Origin: Gemmatimonadota bacterium | GTDB lineage: Bacteria > Latescibacterota > UBA2968 | DNA: 50,731 bases | Reading direction: 5' to 3' | Assembly: GCA_002727195.1 (NCBI GenBank) | Contig: PBWH01000035.1 | Coordinates: 1-50,731, forward strand | Shown: positions 34,625 through 43,564 of the stretch, piece by piece | Position numbering within the stretch: position 1 is the stretch's first letter | Layout: each line of letters begins with the position of its first letter | Notes under the pieces: model-generated | Database searches by the model: none | What the model was told of the DNA's origin: nothing | What the model saw: the letters and a program-made list of their open reading frames with translations, nothing else | Translations under genes and position numbers: made by a program

Positions 34625-35281
34625 CTACAGTGACTTGTAGACCTTCACTGCGGCCTTGAATCCAGACCGCGGACTTGTCAACACAGGGATTTCCGATTCC
34701 AGTTTTTCCGCAGCCCCCGCCATGCTCGCTTGAGCCAACACAATGACGTCCGCATCTGACGCTGCTGAATCGAGCACCCTCACGATCTCGGCTTCGTAAC
34801 CCGCGGTATCACCAGCCTCGAAAGCTCTCCAAGCTTTATCGCACAGAATATCGGCGAGTTCGATCTCCTTGCCTACTGCCTGAGCGGATCGCTCGACGAT
34901 TTCTTTGGTCGGTGTCAACGTCGTCTGTAGCGTTGCGGCGACAATGATCCTGGATCCGATCTTCACCGCCTCATTCGCCATGGGGTCGTCTACCCGCAGG
35001 ATCGGACGGTCGGTAAATGACCTGATGACCTCTGCGCAGGGCCCGATCGACGAGCACGTGCACAGGAGCGCGGGGGCGCCCCCGTCGAGCGCGTTCAGGG
35101 CGGCTGTGGCCACTCGACGATTCAAGTCGGGCGTGATGCCTCCGTTTGCTCGTGCTTCGGCGAGCAGGCCGTCATCGACGACGTGCTGGAGTGGCACATC
35201 AGGCGCGATCTCCGCGCCCAGTTTGGCGAATACGGATGCGTTAGACGCAGCGGTGTGGAGGAGTGCCAGTTTTCTGTCCAA
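34625..35281 (-). CDS. Aspartate/glutamate racemase superfamily protein
   Basis: 218 residues from TTG 35281, with GAGG seven bases upstream. The fold follows the Asp/Glu racemase pattern, with the first catalytic Cys region as ALLCTCSSIG (C74/C76), VDDPMANEAV and VLAQASMAGAA. At the second catalytic position, canonical racemases have a Cys (GCT-like); here it is Ala in LAQASMA. A two-base racemase is therefore unlikely. Arylmalonate decarboxylase-type or another one-Cys activity is possible. It points towards the heparinase-like gene from the opposite strand and is apparently a separate unit. Function uncertain. Confidence 0.8.
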   Translation of the reverse strand: MDRKLALLHTAASNASVFAKLGAEIAPDVPLQHVVDDGLLAEARANGGITPDLNRRVATAALNALDGGAPALLCTCSSIGPCAEVIRSFTDRPILRVDDPMANEAVKIGSRIIVAATLQTTLTPTKEIVERSAQAVGKEIELADILCDKAWRAFEAGDTAGYEAEIVRVLDSAASDADVIVLAQASMAGAAEKLESEIPVLTSPRSGFKAAVKVYKSL

Positions 35282-35412
35282 GTGATTGCCTCATTCGTGG
35301 GCGTTCCTAGAATCGCTCTTCGCTCCAAAGCTACAGGATTGCCGTGGAGAATGCCAAATATCCGTGGTCACCAAACCCCGGGCACAATGTTTAGTCTCGT
35401 CTAAAAATTCTG

Positions 35413-35441
35413 TTGCCATGCATAGGCATACCTTTTAGTAT
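35413..35441 (+). promoter_or_regulatory. Candidate sigma-70 promoter for the TonB receptor unit
   Basis: TTGCCA (35413-35418) and TAGTAT (35436-35441) are separated by 17 bases, about 30 bases before ATG 35472, whose ribosome site is AAAGG. It is the best match in this AT-rich leader; the start point is not tested. Confidence 0.5.
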
Positions 35442-35471
35442 TGATTCTGGTGCATATAAAGAAAGGTAATC

Positions 35472-37754
35472 ATGCATTTCGTCCAGTTTGGATATCGGTT
35501 CTTTGCCGGGGCTGCTGCATTGATCCTTCTGGGGATGTCTGCGTCGACATACGCCGCCGATCAGATCGGAGGGGTTGTGGTCGATGCGAGGACAGAAGAC
35601 CCCCTTCCCGGAGCAAACGTTGTCATCGTAGGGACCCGCATCGGCGCGGTCGTCGATTCCGAGGGGCGATTCACGCTCAAGAAGATATGCTCGGGATCGA
35701 TCACGATCCGGGCATCAATGGTGGGCTACCTGTCGACGACTTCCGAACTCGATCTCGATGGGGATAGGGAGAAGGTCGTGATTCGTCTCGATCCTGCCGA
35801 TCTCCGAGGCAGGGAAATGGTCGTGACGGCAACGCGTACGGAAAAGCACCGGCGCGATGTGCCCGTCATCGTGAACATCGTCGACGAGAAAATCTTCGAG
35901 GATACCCAGTCCGAGACTCTGGCAGATGGTGTCGTTTTCCAGCCCGGTTTGCGCGTCGAGAACAACTGTCAGAACTGTGGGTTCACTCAGCTCAGGATCA
36001 ACGGCCTGGAGGGGGGATATTCGCAGATCCTGATCGACGGTCGCCCGATCTTCAGTGCGCTCGACGGGGTCTACGGTCTCGAACAAATTCCAACCTCGAT
36101 GGTCGAGCAGATCGAGGTCGTGCGCGGCGGTGGGTCCGCACTCTACGGTGGCAACGCGATCGCCGGGACCGTGAATGTGATCACTCGAGAGGCGGTCAAC
36201 ACGGGCTTCGACATCACCGCCTCGAACGCGTTCGTCAACGGAGGGACAGATGACCAGAAGGTTAGCGTTTCCACTTCCTATGTATCCGACGATCAGAAGG
36301 CTGGCATCTCGCTGTTCGGTCTCGCTCGCTTCCGCTCTCCATACGATCACGATGGGGACGGTTTTTCCGAGATCGTGAAGGTCCGTAACGGCTCTTTCGG
36401 GATGCGCAGTCATTTGCGACCCGATCCGCTCAGCAAACTCACGTTCGAATTCCACACGCTGAACGAAGATCGACGAGGTGGGAACCGGTTCGAATTCGAG
36501 CCGCACGAGGCGGACATCGCGGAGTGGCTGGAGCACAAAGTGGTCGGGGGAAGCCTGGCCTACGAGAGCGTGCTCTCTACGGAGGAGCTCCACGAATTCG
36601 AATTCTACGTGTCTGCAAAACGAACAGCAAGGGACAGCTACTACGGTGCCGGCCGCGATCCGAACGCCTATGGCGAGTCTCTGGATCGCACCGTGGCAGT
36701 CGGTGGCCGATATTCGAAGTCGCTCGCCGCGACCAACGACCTCACGGTCGGGATGGACATCAAGTTCAGCCGACTGGAAGACGAGATCGTCGGCTATCAG
36801 CGATTCACCGATCAGTCGATCACCACGGTCGGAGCCTACGCTCAGTCTGATTGGAAGCCGGCCGACCGCGTCAACTTCCTGCTCGGGGCACGTGTGGATA
36901 AACACTCCCTTGTGGAAGATCCGATTCTCAGCCCGCGCGCGAACCTGCTGCTCAGCCTGAGCGAGCAGAGTCAGATCCGACTCTCGGGTTCGTCCGGCTA
37001 TCGGGCACCGCAGACGTTTGATGAAGACCTCCATATCGAGTCTGTATCGGGTGAGGCGCTTCTGATTGAGTTCGACCCAAATCTCGACACCGAGCGATCG
37101 TGGAGTGGCTCGGGATCTTTCGATTACTCCTTCAGCAATCCTGATTACTACTGGGGCTTCACACTTGAGGGGTTCTATACCCGAGTGACTGACGCATTTG
37201 TGTTGGAAGACAACGGTCAGGATGCGGCCGGGAATTTCCTGCTGCTGAAGAAGAACGGCGACGGGACCGTTGTGGCGGGAGCGACGCTGGACCTGCGTGC
37301 GTCTACGTGGAAGACGTCCTTTCAGGCCGGTCTGACGCTTCAGTCGAGTCGTTACGACAGCCCGGTGGAGTGGGCAGACGGTCTGTTCTCGGATCGCATT
37401 CTTCGGACGCCCGGTTTCTACGGGTACTATACCGCGTCCTGGAAACTGACGCCGGTTGCGAGTGTGGCCCTTTCTGGCACGTATACAGGCCCTATGGATC
37501 TCCCTCACTACGCAGGGTTTATCGCGGAAGATCGGCTCGAGAGATCGGACGCGTTCTGTGAAGCCAACGCGACTCTGGATCTGGATTTGGAGTTGGGGGG
37601 ACAGCTACCTGAGCTGGAACTGAAGGTCGGGATCAAGAACCTCTTCAACAGCTACCAGAACGACTTCGATCGGGGAATCGATCGGGACGCTGGGTATATA
37701 TACGGTCCGAGACAACCCAGAACGATTGCCGCATCCCTGAAGGTAGTATACTGA
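35472..37754 (+). CDS. TonB-dependent outer-membrane receptor
   Basis: 760 residues, ATG 35472. Signal peptide about residues 1-28 (FFAGAAALILLGMSASTYAA). Then a carboxypeptidase-D regulatory-like domain (GGVVVDARTEDPLPGANVVI), a plug domain with VVTATRTEKHRRDVP, NNCQNCGFTQLRINGLEGGY and GGGSALYGGNAIAGTVNVIT, and a 22-strand-type barrel to the aromatic end (SLKVVY). The CQNC and QILIDGRPIFSALDGVYG pattern is shared with heme/cobalamin/metal and some glycan receptors, not diagnostic of SusC. The unit encodes a His-rich barrel and a thioredoxin next, suggesting a metal or cofactor cargo (inference). The stop overlaps the next ATG by one base (TGATG). Confidence 0.93.
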   Translation: MHFVQFGYRFFAGAAALILLGMSASTYAADQIGGVVVDARTEDPLPGANVVIVGTRIGAVVDSEGRFTLKKICSGSITIRASMVGYLSTTSELDLDGDREKVVIRLDPADLRGREMVVTATRTEKHRRDVPVIVNIVDEKIFEDTQSETLADGVVFQPGLRVENNCQNCGFTQLRINGLEGGYSQILIDGRPIFSALDGVYGLEQIPTSMVEQIEVVRGGGSALYGGNAIAGTVNVITREAVNTGFDITASNAFVNGGTDDQKVSVSTSYVSDDQKAGISLFGLARFRSPYDHDGDGFSEIVKVRNGSFGMRSHLRPDPLSKLTFEFHTLNEDRRGGNRFEFEPHEADIAEWLEHKVVGGSLAYESVLSTEELHEFEFYVSAKRTARDSYYGAGRDPNAYGESLDRTVAVGGRYSKSLAATNDLTVGMDIKFSRLEDEIVGYQRFTDQSITTVGAYAQSDWKPADRVNFLLGARVDKHSLVEDPILSPRANLLLSLSEQSQIRLSGSSGYRAPQTFDEDLHIESVSGEALLIEFDPNLDTERSWSGSGSFDYSFSNPDYYWGFTLEGFYTRVTDAFVLEDNGQDAAGNFLLLKKNGDGTVVAGATLDLRASTWKTSFQAGLTLQSSRYDSPVEWADGLFSDRILRTPGFYGYYTASWKLTPVASVALSGTYTGPMDLPHYAGFIAEDRLERSDAFCEANATLDLDLELGGQLPELELKVGIKNLFNSYQNDFDRGIDRDAGYIYGPRQPRTIAASLKVVY

Positions 37755-38261
37755 TGACCGCGATCAGGAAGTGGCTGACCATCAGCCTGTGTGCCGCGGT
37801 TGCTTGCGTTGACTGTGCCCTCAGTTGACCGACGACGAGACTTCACACGAGGATGACCACCACGAGACCATTACGGTGCTTGGTATCTTGTTGGGGTATG
37901 TCAGGCCCAAGGGCGAGAACGCGATTGGCGGCCACGTCGACACCCTGCGGCGGCAGAGTCACGCCGGCTTTGGACGTCACGTTTCTATTGGCGCGAGTGT
38001 CAGCACCATTGCCGGACACGATCACTACAGCGTGATGGCTCCTGTGGCCTGCATCCGTGGCGAGGCGTCGAGTTGACCGCGGCACCGGGCTGGGAGTGGG
38101 AGCGCCACGAATCGGAATTGGCACGTCATCCGACCGTTCACTTCTCGGCCGCCTACGTTATCGAGCGCGGAACATTGGAGGCGGGACCGTCCCTGGAGTT
38201 CTCGAAGTCGGCGGAAGGTCAGCACTTCGCTCTGAACCTGCACTGCTTACTCCATCTGTGA
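37754..38261 (+). pseudogene. His/Asp-rich outer-membrane beta-barrel protein, frameshifted
   Basis: ATG 37754 opens a signal peptide (MTAIRKWLTISLCAAVACVD) but a stop follows at 37826. Shifting frame gives TDDETSHEDDHHETITVLGI, then alternating barrel strands (GRHVSIGASVSTIAGHDHYS). A further shift gives ELTAAPGWEWERHESE, and the end IERGTLEAGPSLEFSKSAEG to the terminal strand FALNLHCLLHL, TGA 38259. The total, about 168 codons, fits a small eight-strand barrel. The HEDDHHE cluster is likely a metal-binding loop. The joins to the TonB receptor and thioredoxin genes are one-base TGATG overlaps. It may be broken in this genome, or indels are assembly errors. Confidence 0.65.
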
Positions 38262-38719
38262 TGAGAATTGTATTCGCACACGTGCGCTTTGCCCTGCTCG
38301 CGGTCGTGATGCTGACCCTTGACGAGGGATCGGCGAGGGGAGAGTGGCTAACCTATCCCGAAGGGCTCGCACAGGCAGACAGCACCGGGAAGCTCGTGTT
38401 CGTCGAGGTCTACACCGACTGGTGTGCCTACTGCACGAAGCTCGAGCGACGCGTCCTCAAGCGCGACGACGTGAGACGCGTGCTGGACAAACACTTCGCG
38501 ATGGTCAAGCTGGACGCTGAAGACGACACGCCGATCGTGCGAGTCGGAGACGGTGTACTCGACTCCCGCAAGCTGGCGCGGAAGTATGGCGCGACCGCGT
38601 ATCCGACGTGCTTGATCCTGAGGGCTGACGGTCGCATCGTGAAGAAGCTGGTCGGATACCATCCGCCGGAGGACTTCCTCGCTTTCCTCCAGTCAGGACT
38701 GGCATCTCGAAAGGATTGA
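38261..38719 (+). CDS. Periplasmic thioredoxin-fold protein (WCAYC)
   Basis: 152 residues from ATG 38261, which overlaps the upstream stop. N-terminal signal-like segment (FALLAVVMLTLDEGSARG). The thioredoxin fold starts near residue 30, with FVEVYTDWCAYCTKLERRV giving the C55-x-x-C58 redox pair, KYGATAYPTCLIL with the cis-Pro, and VGYHPPEDFLAFL at the end. It resembles the thioredoxin_7/DsbDgamma-like group that reduces or forms disulfides in the periplasm. Coupling with a receptor containing CQNC suggests it may maintain that Cys pair or a metal-binding partner (inference). A weak hairpin terminator follows. Confidence 0.85.
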   Translation: MRIVFAHVRFALLAVVMLTLDEGSARGEWLTYPEGLAQADSTGKLVFVEVYTDWCAYCTKLERRVLKRDDVRRVLDKHFAMVKLDAEDDTPIVRVGDGVLDSRKLARKYGATAYPTCLILRADGRIVKKLVGYHPPEDFLAFLQSGLASRKD

Positions 38720-38729
38720 GCAAGGGGAT

Positions 38730-38750
38730 CTTTCGAATATCGAAAGTTTT
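38730..38750 (+). terminator. Weak intrinsic terminator after the TonB receptor unit
   Basis: CTTTCG (38730-38735) and CGAAAG (38741-38746) pair around AATAT, followed by TTTT. The stem is short, so strength is doubtful. Confidence 0.4.
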
Positions 38751-39189
38751 GGGGCAAACGGGCCGCGACTATCGTCGGGGTCCGTTCTGTGTCCAGGAGG
38801 CTGGTCTCGGGCCCCTTCGGGTCTCATTATAGATTGACTCCCAAAGTCAAAGGCCAAACTGAATTCAAGCGGGACGAACGCATTAAGCTCGCTGTCGCAT
38901 CTCAAGACAAGAGCTTGGTCGGTAGAGCATCGAGCGTGATCCCAACTGACCTGTCCCCCTGGTTTTTCCTGTGTCTCACAGTAAACGTGCCATCTGCCTG
39001 TCTCCCAGCCACAAGACCGCACTAGTTTAAATCTGGCCACTGACCAGGGAAGCGAACGACGAAAAGGGCGTCTTTCTCAACAAACACTGGAGAGTATAGG
39101 TTCAGGTAGTACTCCATCAGTTCGTCTTGCCCCTCTTCCCTAGGTCTCTGACTTTCTCCAGGATTTTTGGTGCACCAGCCATATCTGAC
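38751..39189. other. Intergenic region with no supported gene
   Basis: About 440 bases between the thioredoxin gene and the minus-strand lipoprotein. A plus-strand frame of 78 codons (38789-39025) and a minus-strand frame of 115 codons (38693-39040) both lack ribosome sites and recognisable motifs. A D-arm-like string (AGAGCTTGGTCGGTAGAGC, 38908-38926) has no matching anticodon or T arm. I see nothing supportable here. Confidence 0.5.
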
Positions 39190-39636
39190 CTAACCGGGGT
39201 TTTCAGATTTAACCATTTTCAGGTGAATCCTCTTATCGTGATCCCAGATTGCTCCTGTCAACCAATCGATTAATGAACCACCAGTGGAGAGAATAAGAGC
39301 ACCCCCAAACTCCTTCTCCATACCGCCCGCGAGTATGCTTCCATAAGCCAACCACAAGAGATATATGCGCAAATTTTTATTCAGTTTTCTGCTTAGTTGT
39401 AGAGTGACGTCCTCAAAGCCATCCTTACTGAACGTTAGCTTGGGAGTCTCCCTTTTTCTGATGGTTATGTAACCAGGTGTGGTTGTGAGATGGAGCCCCG
39501 ATTCGTCAGTCACTTTCGCGCCCGAAGGTGTTGTTTCCACAATTACTCGGTCCGACATCCCGGATGTTAACGTGGCACAACCCGTAAAAACGAATAAAGA
39601 GAGGTAAAGGAATACCGTTCCTCCCATGCTACTCAT
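39190..39636 (-). CDS. PEGA-like lipoprotein
   Basis: 148 residues from ATG 39636; ATG 39627 (residue 4) is also possible. The signal ends in VFTGCATL, a lipobox with Cys20. Residues about 30-75 resemble a PEGA domain: VETTPSGAKVTDESGLHLTT then TPGYITIRKRETPKLTFSKD and GFEDVTLQL. A Gly-rich hydrophobic segment (LLWLAYGSILAGG) and GGSLIDWLTGAIWDHD follow, as in small cell-surface PEGA lipoproteins. A structural role at the envelope is likely. Bases are AT-richer than in the carbohydrate genes to the left. Confidence 0.7.
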   Translation of the reverse strand: MSSMGGTVFLYLSLFVFTGCATLTSGMSDRVIVETTPSGAKVTDESGLHLTTTPGYITIRKRETPKLTFSKDGFEDVTLQLSRKLNKNLRIYLLWLAYGSILAGGMEKEFGGALILSTGGSLIDWLTGAIWDHDKRIHLKMVKSENPG

Positions 39637-39955
39637 ACTTACTCCATTCGACTGAAATGTTCGCAGTTGGTTGCCTCGAGTTGCCCCAAAATCTCAGAAG
39701 AGGTGACCTCGTGACCGGTGTGAGCACGGGGGGGAATCTTATGTGACACAGAACTACCTAAACAACCTCATACTAGAAACCAAAGTCCTGAAATCCGCTC
39801 GACTTTAACCCAAAAAGGGGAGGTGATATCTAGCGTCCTTCCGCACTATATGTGAGCAGTTGCTACCGCTCCATTACCAAATAGAACAACTCCAGAATAT
39901 CCGACGGACAACAACGATGGGTTTTGAGATTAAACCCGAACAAGGTCAGCCCTAA
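39637..39955. other. Intergenic region between lipoprotein and DUF5916 genes
   Basis: About 320 AT-rich bases, holding the upstream region of the lipoprotein and the end of the DUF5916 gene. No convincing gene, terminator or repeat is seen. Confidence 0.5.
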
Positions 39956-42403
39956 TCATAACCGCAACATGTGTGCTATTTTTAACAGTAGCGTCCGGTT
40001 TTTTTCTTGGAATCCATCAGCGGTTGTGTAACCATTATCGTAAACAAGAAAAACATCGCTTCCAGGTCTGTATCTATAGTTAAGGAGAAAGTTGATGCCT
40101 GCTTTTTCCCTGTCATTGTTCCACTGAGTAAACAGCTTGACAAAAAAATCCGTTGTAAACGAGTACAGAACCCGTGCCGACAATGTTGTGATATTGAAAT
40201 TAGCTTCTGGTAGTCGAATCCAGTTGGAATTGACGTTCGCCTGAACTAGCAAGCTACCTGACGGACTAAACCGGGATTTAGCGATCAGGGACGTCTTCCT
40301 ACCCGTGTAATAGCTACCTAGCTTCAGATAGATGTCACTCGCAAGTCTTCGCTTTGAACTGAAGTTTGGTCCGATTTCAAGCGTTACAAATCTGTGCGTC
40401 GCCTGAGGTATCTTTGTTTCTGGGAGCTTTCTGGAAGGCGCGAAAGGTTTGTTGACCGTATCCTCAGTAAACACCAGATGTGATCTGAACCAGTCTCCTT
40501 GCCTAAAACGCCAGAATCCTCTCCATTTGATGTTGAAGAACTGTAAGTTGTTGTCAAGATCGGTCAGGACCTGTGCGACCGGACCAGAAAACAGCAACCC
40601 CAGCCTGTGGCTTAATTTGCCCCACGTATTCAAATCATAACGCCGGAAAGCTTTCAGATCGCCTCGTCTGTTAACGAAGCCTACTCCAGGATAAAACTCA
40701 CTATCCATTTGAAGGTATTTTGCCCGAAAGTTCAATTTCTTTCCGGAAAATCTCAGATCCACGTAACCAGCATCACCAGACAAATTCTCTGCCGAATCCC
40801 ACGTGCGGGCTCCGAAACCGCTCAACGTCAGATTGCTTCTGCCGTGGCCGAAGGTGAAGTCAAGCCCTGCTGCTCGATTGTATCCTGACCAATTACCCCC
40901 GGCATTTGCAGACTGCTTATTGACTAGGATCAGCCCCAGCGCGGATTTTTGTAGCAGATCTCTCTTGATGCGAGTAACTGAATAGTTCTTTCGGAACGCC
41001 GTTACAGTGTCACCATCAACCGCGAGGAACGCTTCGTCTGTAAGAACGTTCAGCACACCGACGCCCGTCTTCCCAACCTTTCCTGTAAGCTTGGCTCCCA
41101 AGATTACTGGCGTCTGGATTCCCTCCTCCACCCCGATTTGCCTTGAATAGAACAAAGCAGTAGGAGGGCGGTTGCCTTGATTCTCAGCTTCCTCACCAAA
41201 CTGAAAAAGTGTGCTCCCTTCCAGGAAGAATTCCCTTTTCTCCGGCACAAAGGTTCTGAACTGGGTAAGGTTGACCTGTTCCTGATCTCCTTCTACTTGT
41301 GCGAAATCGGTGTTGTAGGAAAGATCGAGAGTCAGGTTGCTGGTGATACCGTACCGGATGTCTGCACCAGATTCGAACTTTCGGCTCGCCTGACTGATCT
41401 CCGCGCCAAAGCTCTTGGCTACACCTGGCAGAAGGTATGGCTTTATTGTCCGTACGCGGCCTGGACTAATTGAGTCTAAACCATGAAGCTCGCCTATCTC
41501 CCTTGTCCATCTTCGAGCAAAGAAATTGGCTGATCTATCCACAACGAACTGGGACCATTCGTTATTGTCTGCCTGCCTTCTAGTAATATTCAGACCCCAG
41601 ATCATCTTTTGTTTAGGCTTAAATCTCAACTGGTCGAAAGGAATGGCGATTTCTGCCGTCCAACGATCTTCGTATACCTTCGTCCTGGATCTCCATATGC
41701 AATTCCAGTCCGCGTTGAAAGATCGGCCAGCATTGGATAGCAATTGGTCACGTTGAGCGCCCTTTAAATTGCAAATGAAGTGGAAACCATTCTGCCTGTT
41801 GTTATAGGTATCCAAAATTATGGCAACGTGGTCATCACTGTTGAGGTCGGCATCTCGACGCATATTGTTGCCGATCAATCGTGCACCTTCGCCCACATAG
41901 CAGGTGATCCCAAAGTAGATGTTGTTGTCGTCAAACAAAATGCGAGCGGTCGTGCGTTCTCGACTAGGGCGATAGTGATCTGGATCCAACTGTGAAAAAC
42001 CATCAATAATTCGACTTTGACTCCAAACAGCATCATTCAGGTCCCCGTCAATCTCAGGGCCCTGCACTACTCGAGTCGCGTAGGCGCGTCTGCGATGCCA
42101 CATCTGTCCTCGTTTGTCCGTGCTGTTTTCGACTCTGAAAGAACCGCCAACGGTGATGTCGCCCAGGGGATCGACCTTTACTGCAACAGCCAAACCTGCG
42201 CTGTTACCAACAACCTCCAACTGGACCGATGAACTGGAAAATGATGTGAGAGTCGATCCTTCTGTCAGGAATCCTGTGGGGTCTTCCATATACACCAGGT
42301 CTCCACGTACATCTGAGACTCTGAAACTGAGCTCGTCCTCTGCGCAATCCGTTCGCGAGAGAAGAGACGCTACCATCCCGATAACTAGGAACACTTTAGT
42401 CAT
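39956..42403 (-). CDS. Outer-membrane protein with CBM9-like and DUF5916 beta-barrel domains
   Basis: 815 residues from ATG 42403. Signal peptide residues 1-21 (VFLVIGMVASLLSRTDCA). Residues ~105-260 are a CBM9-type sandwich (EIDGDLNDAVWSQSRIIDGF, RTTARILFDDNNIYFGITC, FHFICNLKGAQRDQLLS). From ~290 to the end is a DUF5916 barrel (EIGELHGLDSI, LDLSYNTDFAQVEGDQEQ, FVPEKREFFLEGSTLFQFG, then many amphipathic strands) with a terminal LLLKIAHMLRL. The unusual part is residues 22-95, a small beta domain with no assignment. These proteins are widespread in marine outer membranes with unknown cargo. No ribosome site. Convergent with the tRNA side. Confidence 0.88.
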   Translation of the reverse strand: MTKVFLVIGMVASLLSRTDCAEDELSFRVSDVRGDLVYMEDPTGFLTEGSTLTSFSSSSVQLEVVGNSAGLAVAVKVDPLGDITVGGSFRVENSTDKRGQMWHRRRAYATRVVQGPEIDGDLNDAVWSQSRIIDGFSQLDPDHYRPSRERTTARILFDDNNIYFGITCYVGEGARLIGNNMRRDADLNSDDHVAIILDTYNNRQNGFHFICNLKGAQRDQLLSNAGRSFNADWNCIWRSRTKVYEDRWTAEIAIPFDQLRFKPKQKMIWGLNITRRQADNNEWSQFVVDRSANFFARRWTREIGELHGLDSISPGRVRTIKPYLLPGVAKSFGAEISQASRKFESGADIRYGITSNLTLDLSYNTDFAQVEGDQEQVNLTQFRTFVPEKREFFLEGSTLFQFGEEAENQGNRPPTALFYSRQIGVEEGIQTPVILGAKLTGKVGKTGVGVLNVLTDEAFLAVDGDTVTAFRKNYSVTRIKRDLLQKSALGLILVNKQSANAGGNWSGYNRAAGLDFTFGHGRSNLTLSGFGARTWDSAENLSGDAGYVDLRFSGKKLNFRAKYLQMDSEFYPGVGFVNRRGDLKAFRRYDLNTWGKLSHRLGLLFSGPVAQVLTDLDNNLQFFNIKWRGFWRFRQGDWFRSHLVFTEDTVNKPFAPSRKLPETKIPQATHRFVTLEIGPNFSSKRRLASDIYLKLGSYYTGRKTSLIAKSRFSPSGSLLVQANVNSNWIRLPEANFNITTLSARVLYSFTTDFFVKLFTQWNNDREKAGINFLLNYRYRPGSDVFLVYDNGYTTADGFQEKNRTLLLKIAHMLRL

Positions 42404-42629
42404 TAACTGTATTCTGCTGAACTATGGGTTGATGGGTAAGTATGTGTAGCGACTGTAATCACCTGACAGTTTGATCGAAAAGCGGTAGTCAAACCGCCTC
42501 AGCTTGGATTAGAAGTTACCCTCAAGCGGAGAGGTAGGCGGGGGTTGGATATACGCGGTTTTATAAGCACTAAGCGTCCAGAAATGTCCGAGATGTGGAT
42601 GAAATTTTGGGTGAAATTGAGTGAAATTT

Positions 42630-42706
42630 GCTCCCGTAGCTCAGTTGGATAGAGCGACTGCCTCCGGAGCAGTAGGTTGCAGGTTCGAATCCTGTCGGGA
42701 GTACCA
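42630..42706 (+). tRNA. tRNA-Arg (anticodon CCG)
   Basis: Acceptor GCTCCCG pairs with CGGGAGT (one G-U wobble). D arm GCTC/GAGC, anticodon arm ACTGC-CTCCGGA-GCAGT with anticodon CCG, variable AGGTT, T arm GCAGG-TTCGAAT-CCTGT, discriminator A, and an encoded CCA (42704-42706). It is 77 nt and complete. It reads CGG codons. Minor frames overlapping it are not genes. Confidence 0.97.
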
Positions 42707-42742
42707 TCTTCGATTCCAGTCTCAGGCACCACAAAACCGGGA

Positions 42743-42775
42743 GAGGGTCCTGCATCATAGCGGGGCCCTCTTTTT
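42743..42775 (+). terminator. Intrinsic terminator of tRNA-Arg
   Basis: GAGGGTCC (42743-42750) pairs with GGGCCCTC (42763-42770), one T-G wobble, loop of 12, then TTTTT (42771-42775). It lies 36 bases after the tRNA. Confidence 0.85.
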
Positions 42776-42787
42776 GTTTCCCGCTTC

Positions 42788-43006
42788 TCATACCACCTCC
42801 GAGAAAATTTGATCAGACCAGGCCATTCTCTTGCTGATCTCGTAGGGCAGGGGCACGAGCATACTTGGATCGTTTTCCGGTGTAGGTCCGCCCAGGATTC
42901 GCGCAGAGACCCTCTCAGGGCCGCTCCAAGCGCCAATGGTCTCGCCTATGTAGGGTCCCACTCCAGGGGCCGAGTGGCTAGGAAAAATACTCTGAACGAA
43001 CGTATC
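42788..43006 (-). pseudogene. C-terminal gene remnant of unknown family
   Basis: 72 codons on the minus strand, ending TGA 42788-42790, with a coherent protein-like character (GVGPYIGETIGAWSGPERV, ARILGGPTPENDPSM, YEISKRMAWSDQIF). A stop lies directly upstream and the 5' end overlaps the monooxygenase gene, so no start exists. It looks like the end of a larger enzyme or binding protein cut off when the neighbouring gene was inserted. Family not recognised. Confidence 0.35.
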
Positions 43007-43376
43007 CTACACCGGTGTTTTTAAAGTGAACTAAAGGGATTCCTAGTTTTTCTATTTTGTCTATTACGGCGCACGATACGTTACCGTAAATTTCTATCGA
43101 AAAATGATCAGCTAATTCCGCATGCTTATTGACGTAGTCTTGCACGGGTGGATTGTCCGCATGGAATAAAAAGTCTGCACTGTTTCGATAAACTTCCGTC
43201 CATACAAACTTGTGTTTATCGTTTGGGTCGGCATCGAAGTTATGCAGAAGCATGCCAGGTTCGGATTTGTTGACAGCATTATCAGCGTCTTTTGCTATTA
43301 CCATGTACTCGGAAACTTTTCCCTCTGTAACAGTAATACGCGCAATCAAAACAAAAGGGTTATGTTGGTAATCCAT
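42978..43376 (-). CDS. Antibiotic biosynthesis monooxygenase (ABM)-like protein
   Basis: 132 residues from ATG 43376. Residues 8-105 follow the ABM/YgiN dimeric ferredoxin-like pattern: FVLIARITVTEGKVSEYM, EPGMLLHNFDADPND, FVWTEVYRNSADFLFHADNP, VQDYVNKHAELADHFS. Such proteins oxidise quinones or polyketide intermediates without metal or flavin, or simply bind small ligands. The extra C-terminal ~28 residues (AVIDKIEKLGIPLVHFKN) are unusual and might replace a partner. First of four small minus-strand genes, probably one transcript from 44736. Confidence 0.75.
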   Translation of the reverse strand: MDYQHNPFVLIARITVTEGKVSEYMVIAKDADNAVNKSEPGMLLHNFDADPNDKHKFVWTEVYRNSADFLFHADNPPVQDYVNKHAELADHFSIEIYGNVSCAVIDKIEKLGIPLVHFKNTGVGYVRSEYFS

Positions 43377-43564
43377 GACGGTTTAGTCCCCTACGTTAAT
43401 CGTTTTCATCGCTGTCGCCGATAGCCAACGTCGCCTATATGTTTTGTTGATGGTGGTGGTTAACATCGAGCAACCAGCCCGCATCTATCTTTCTCTCAAT
43501 GACTGGCGTATAAACTCGATCACGGCGACGCGGGTCTTCCAAGCCGCATCGTTGATCATCCGCA

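Noticed and set aside
35405..35471. Riboswitch (e.g. cobalamin) before the TonB receptor
   Set aside because: The leader is only ~65 bases and lacks conserved riboswitch boxes; a plain promoter fits better.
35715..37508. 597-codon open frame on the minus strand inside the TonB receptor gene
   Set aside because: It lacks a ribosome site and domain motifs, and lies fully opposite an intact receptor with signal peptide, plug and barrel. Long antisense frames are expected from the codon bias of such genes.
38905..38960. tRNA-like string AGAGCTTGGTCGGTAGAGC
   Set aside because: D-arm resemblance only; no anticodon stem, T arm or acceptor pairing.
38789..39025. 78-codon plus-strand frame
   Set aside because: No ribosome site or recognisable motif, and a minus-strand frame of similar quality overlaps it.
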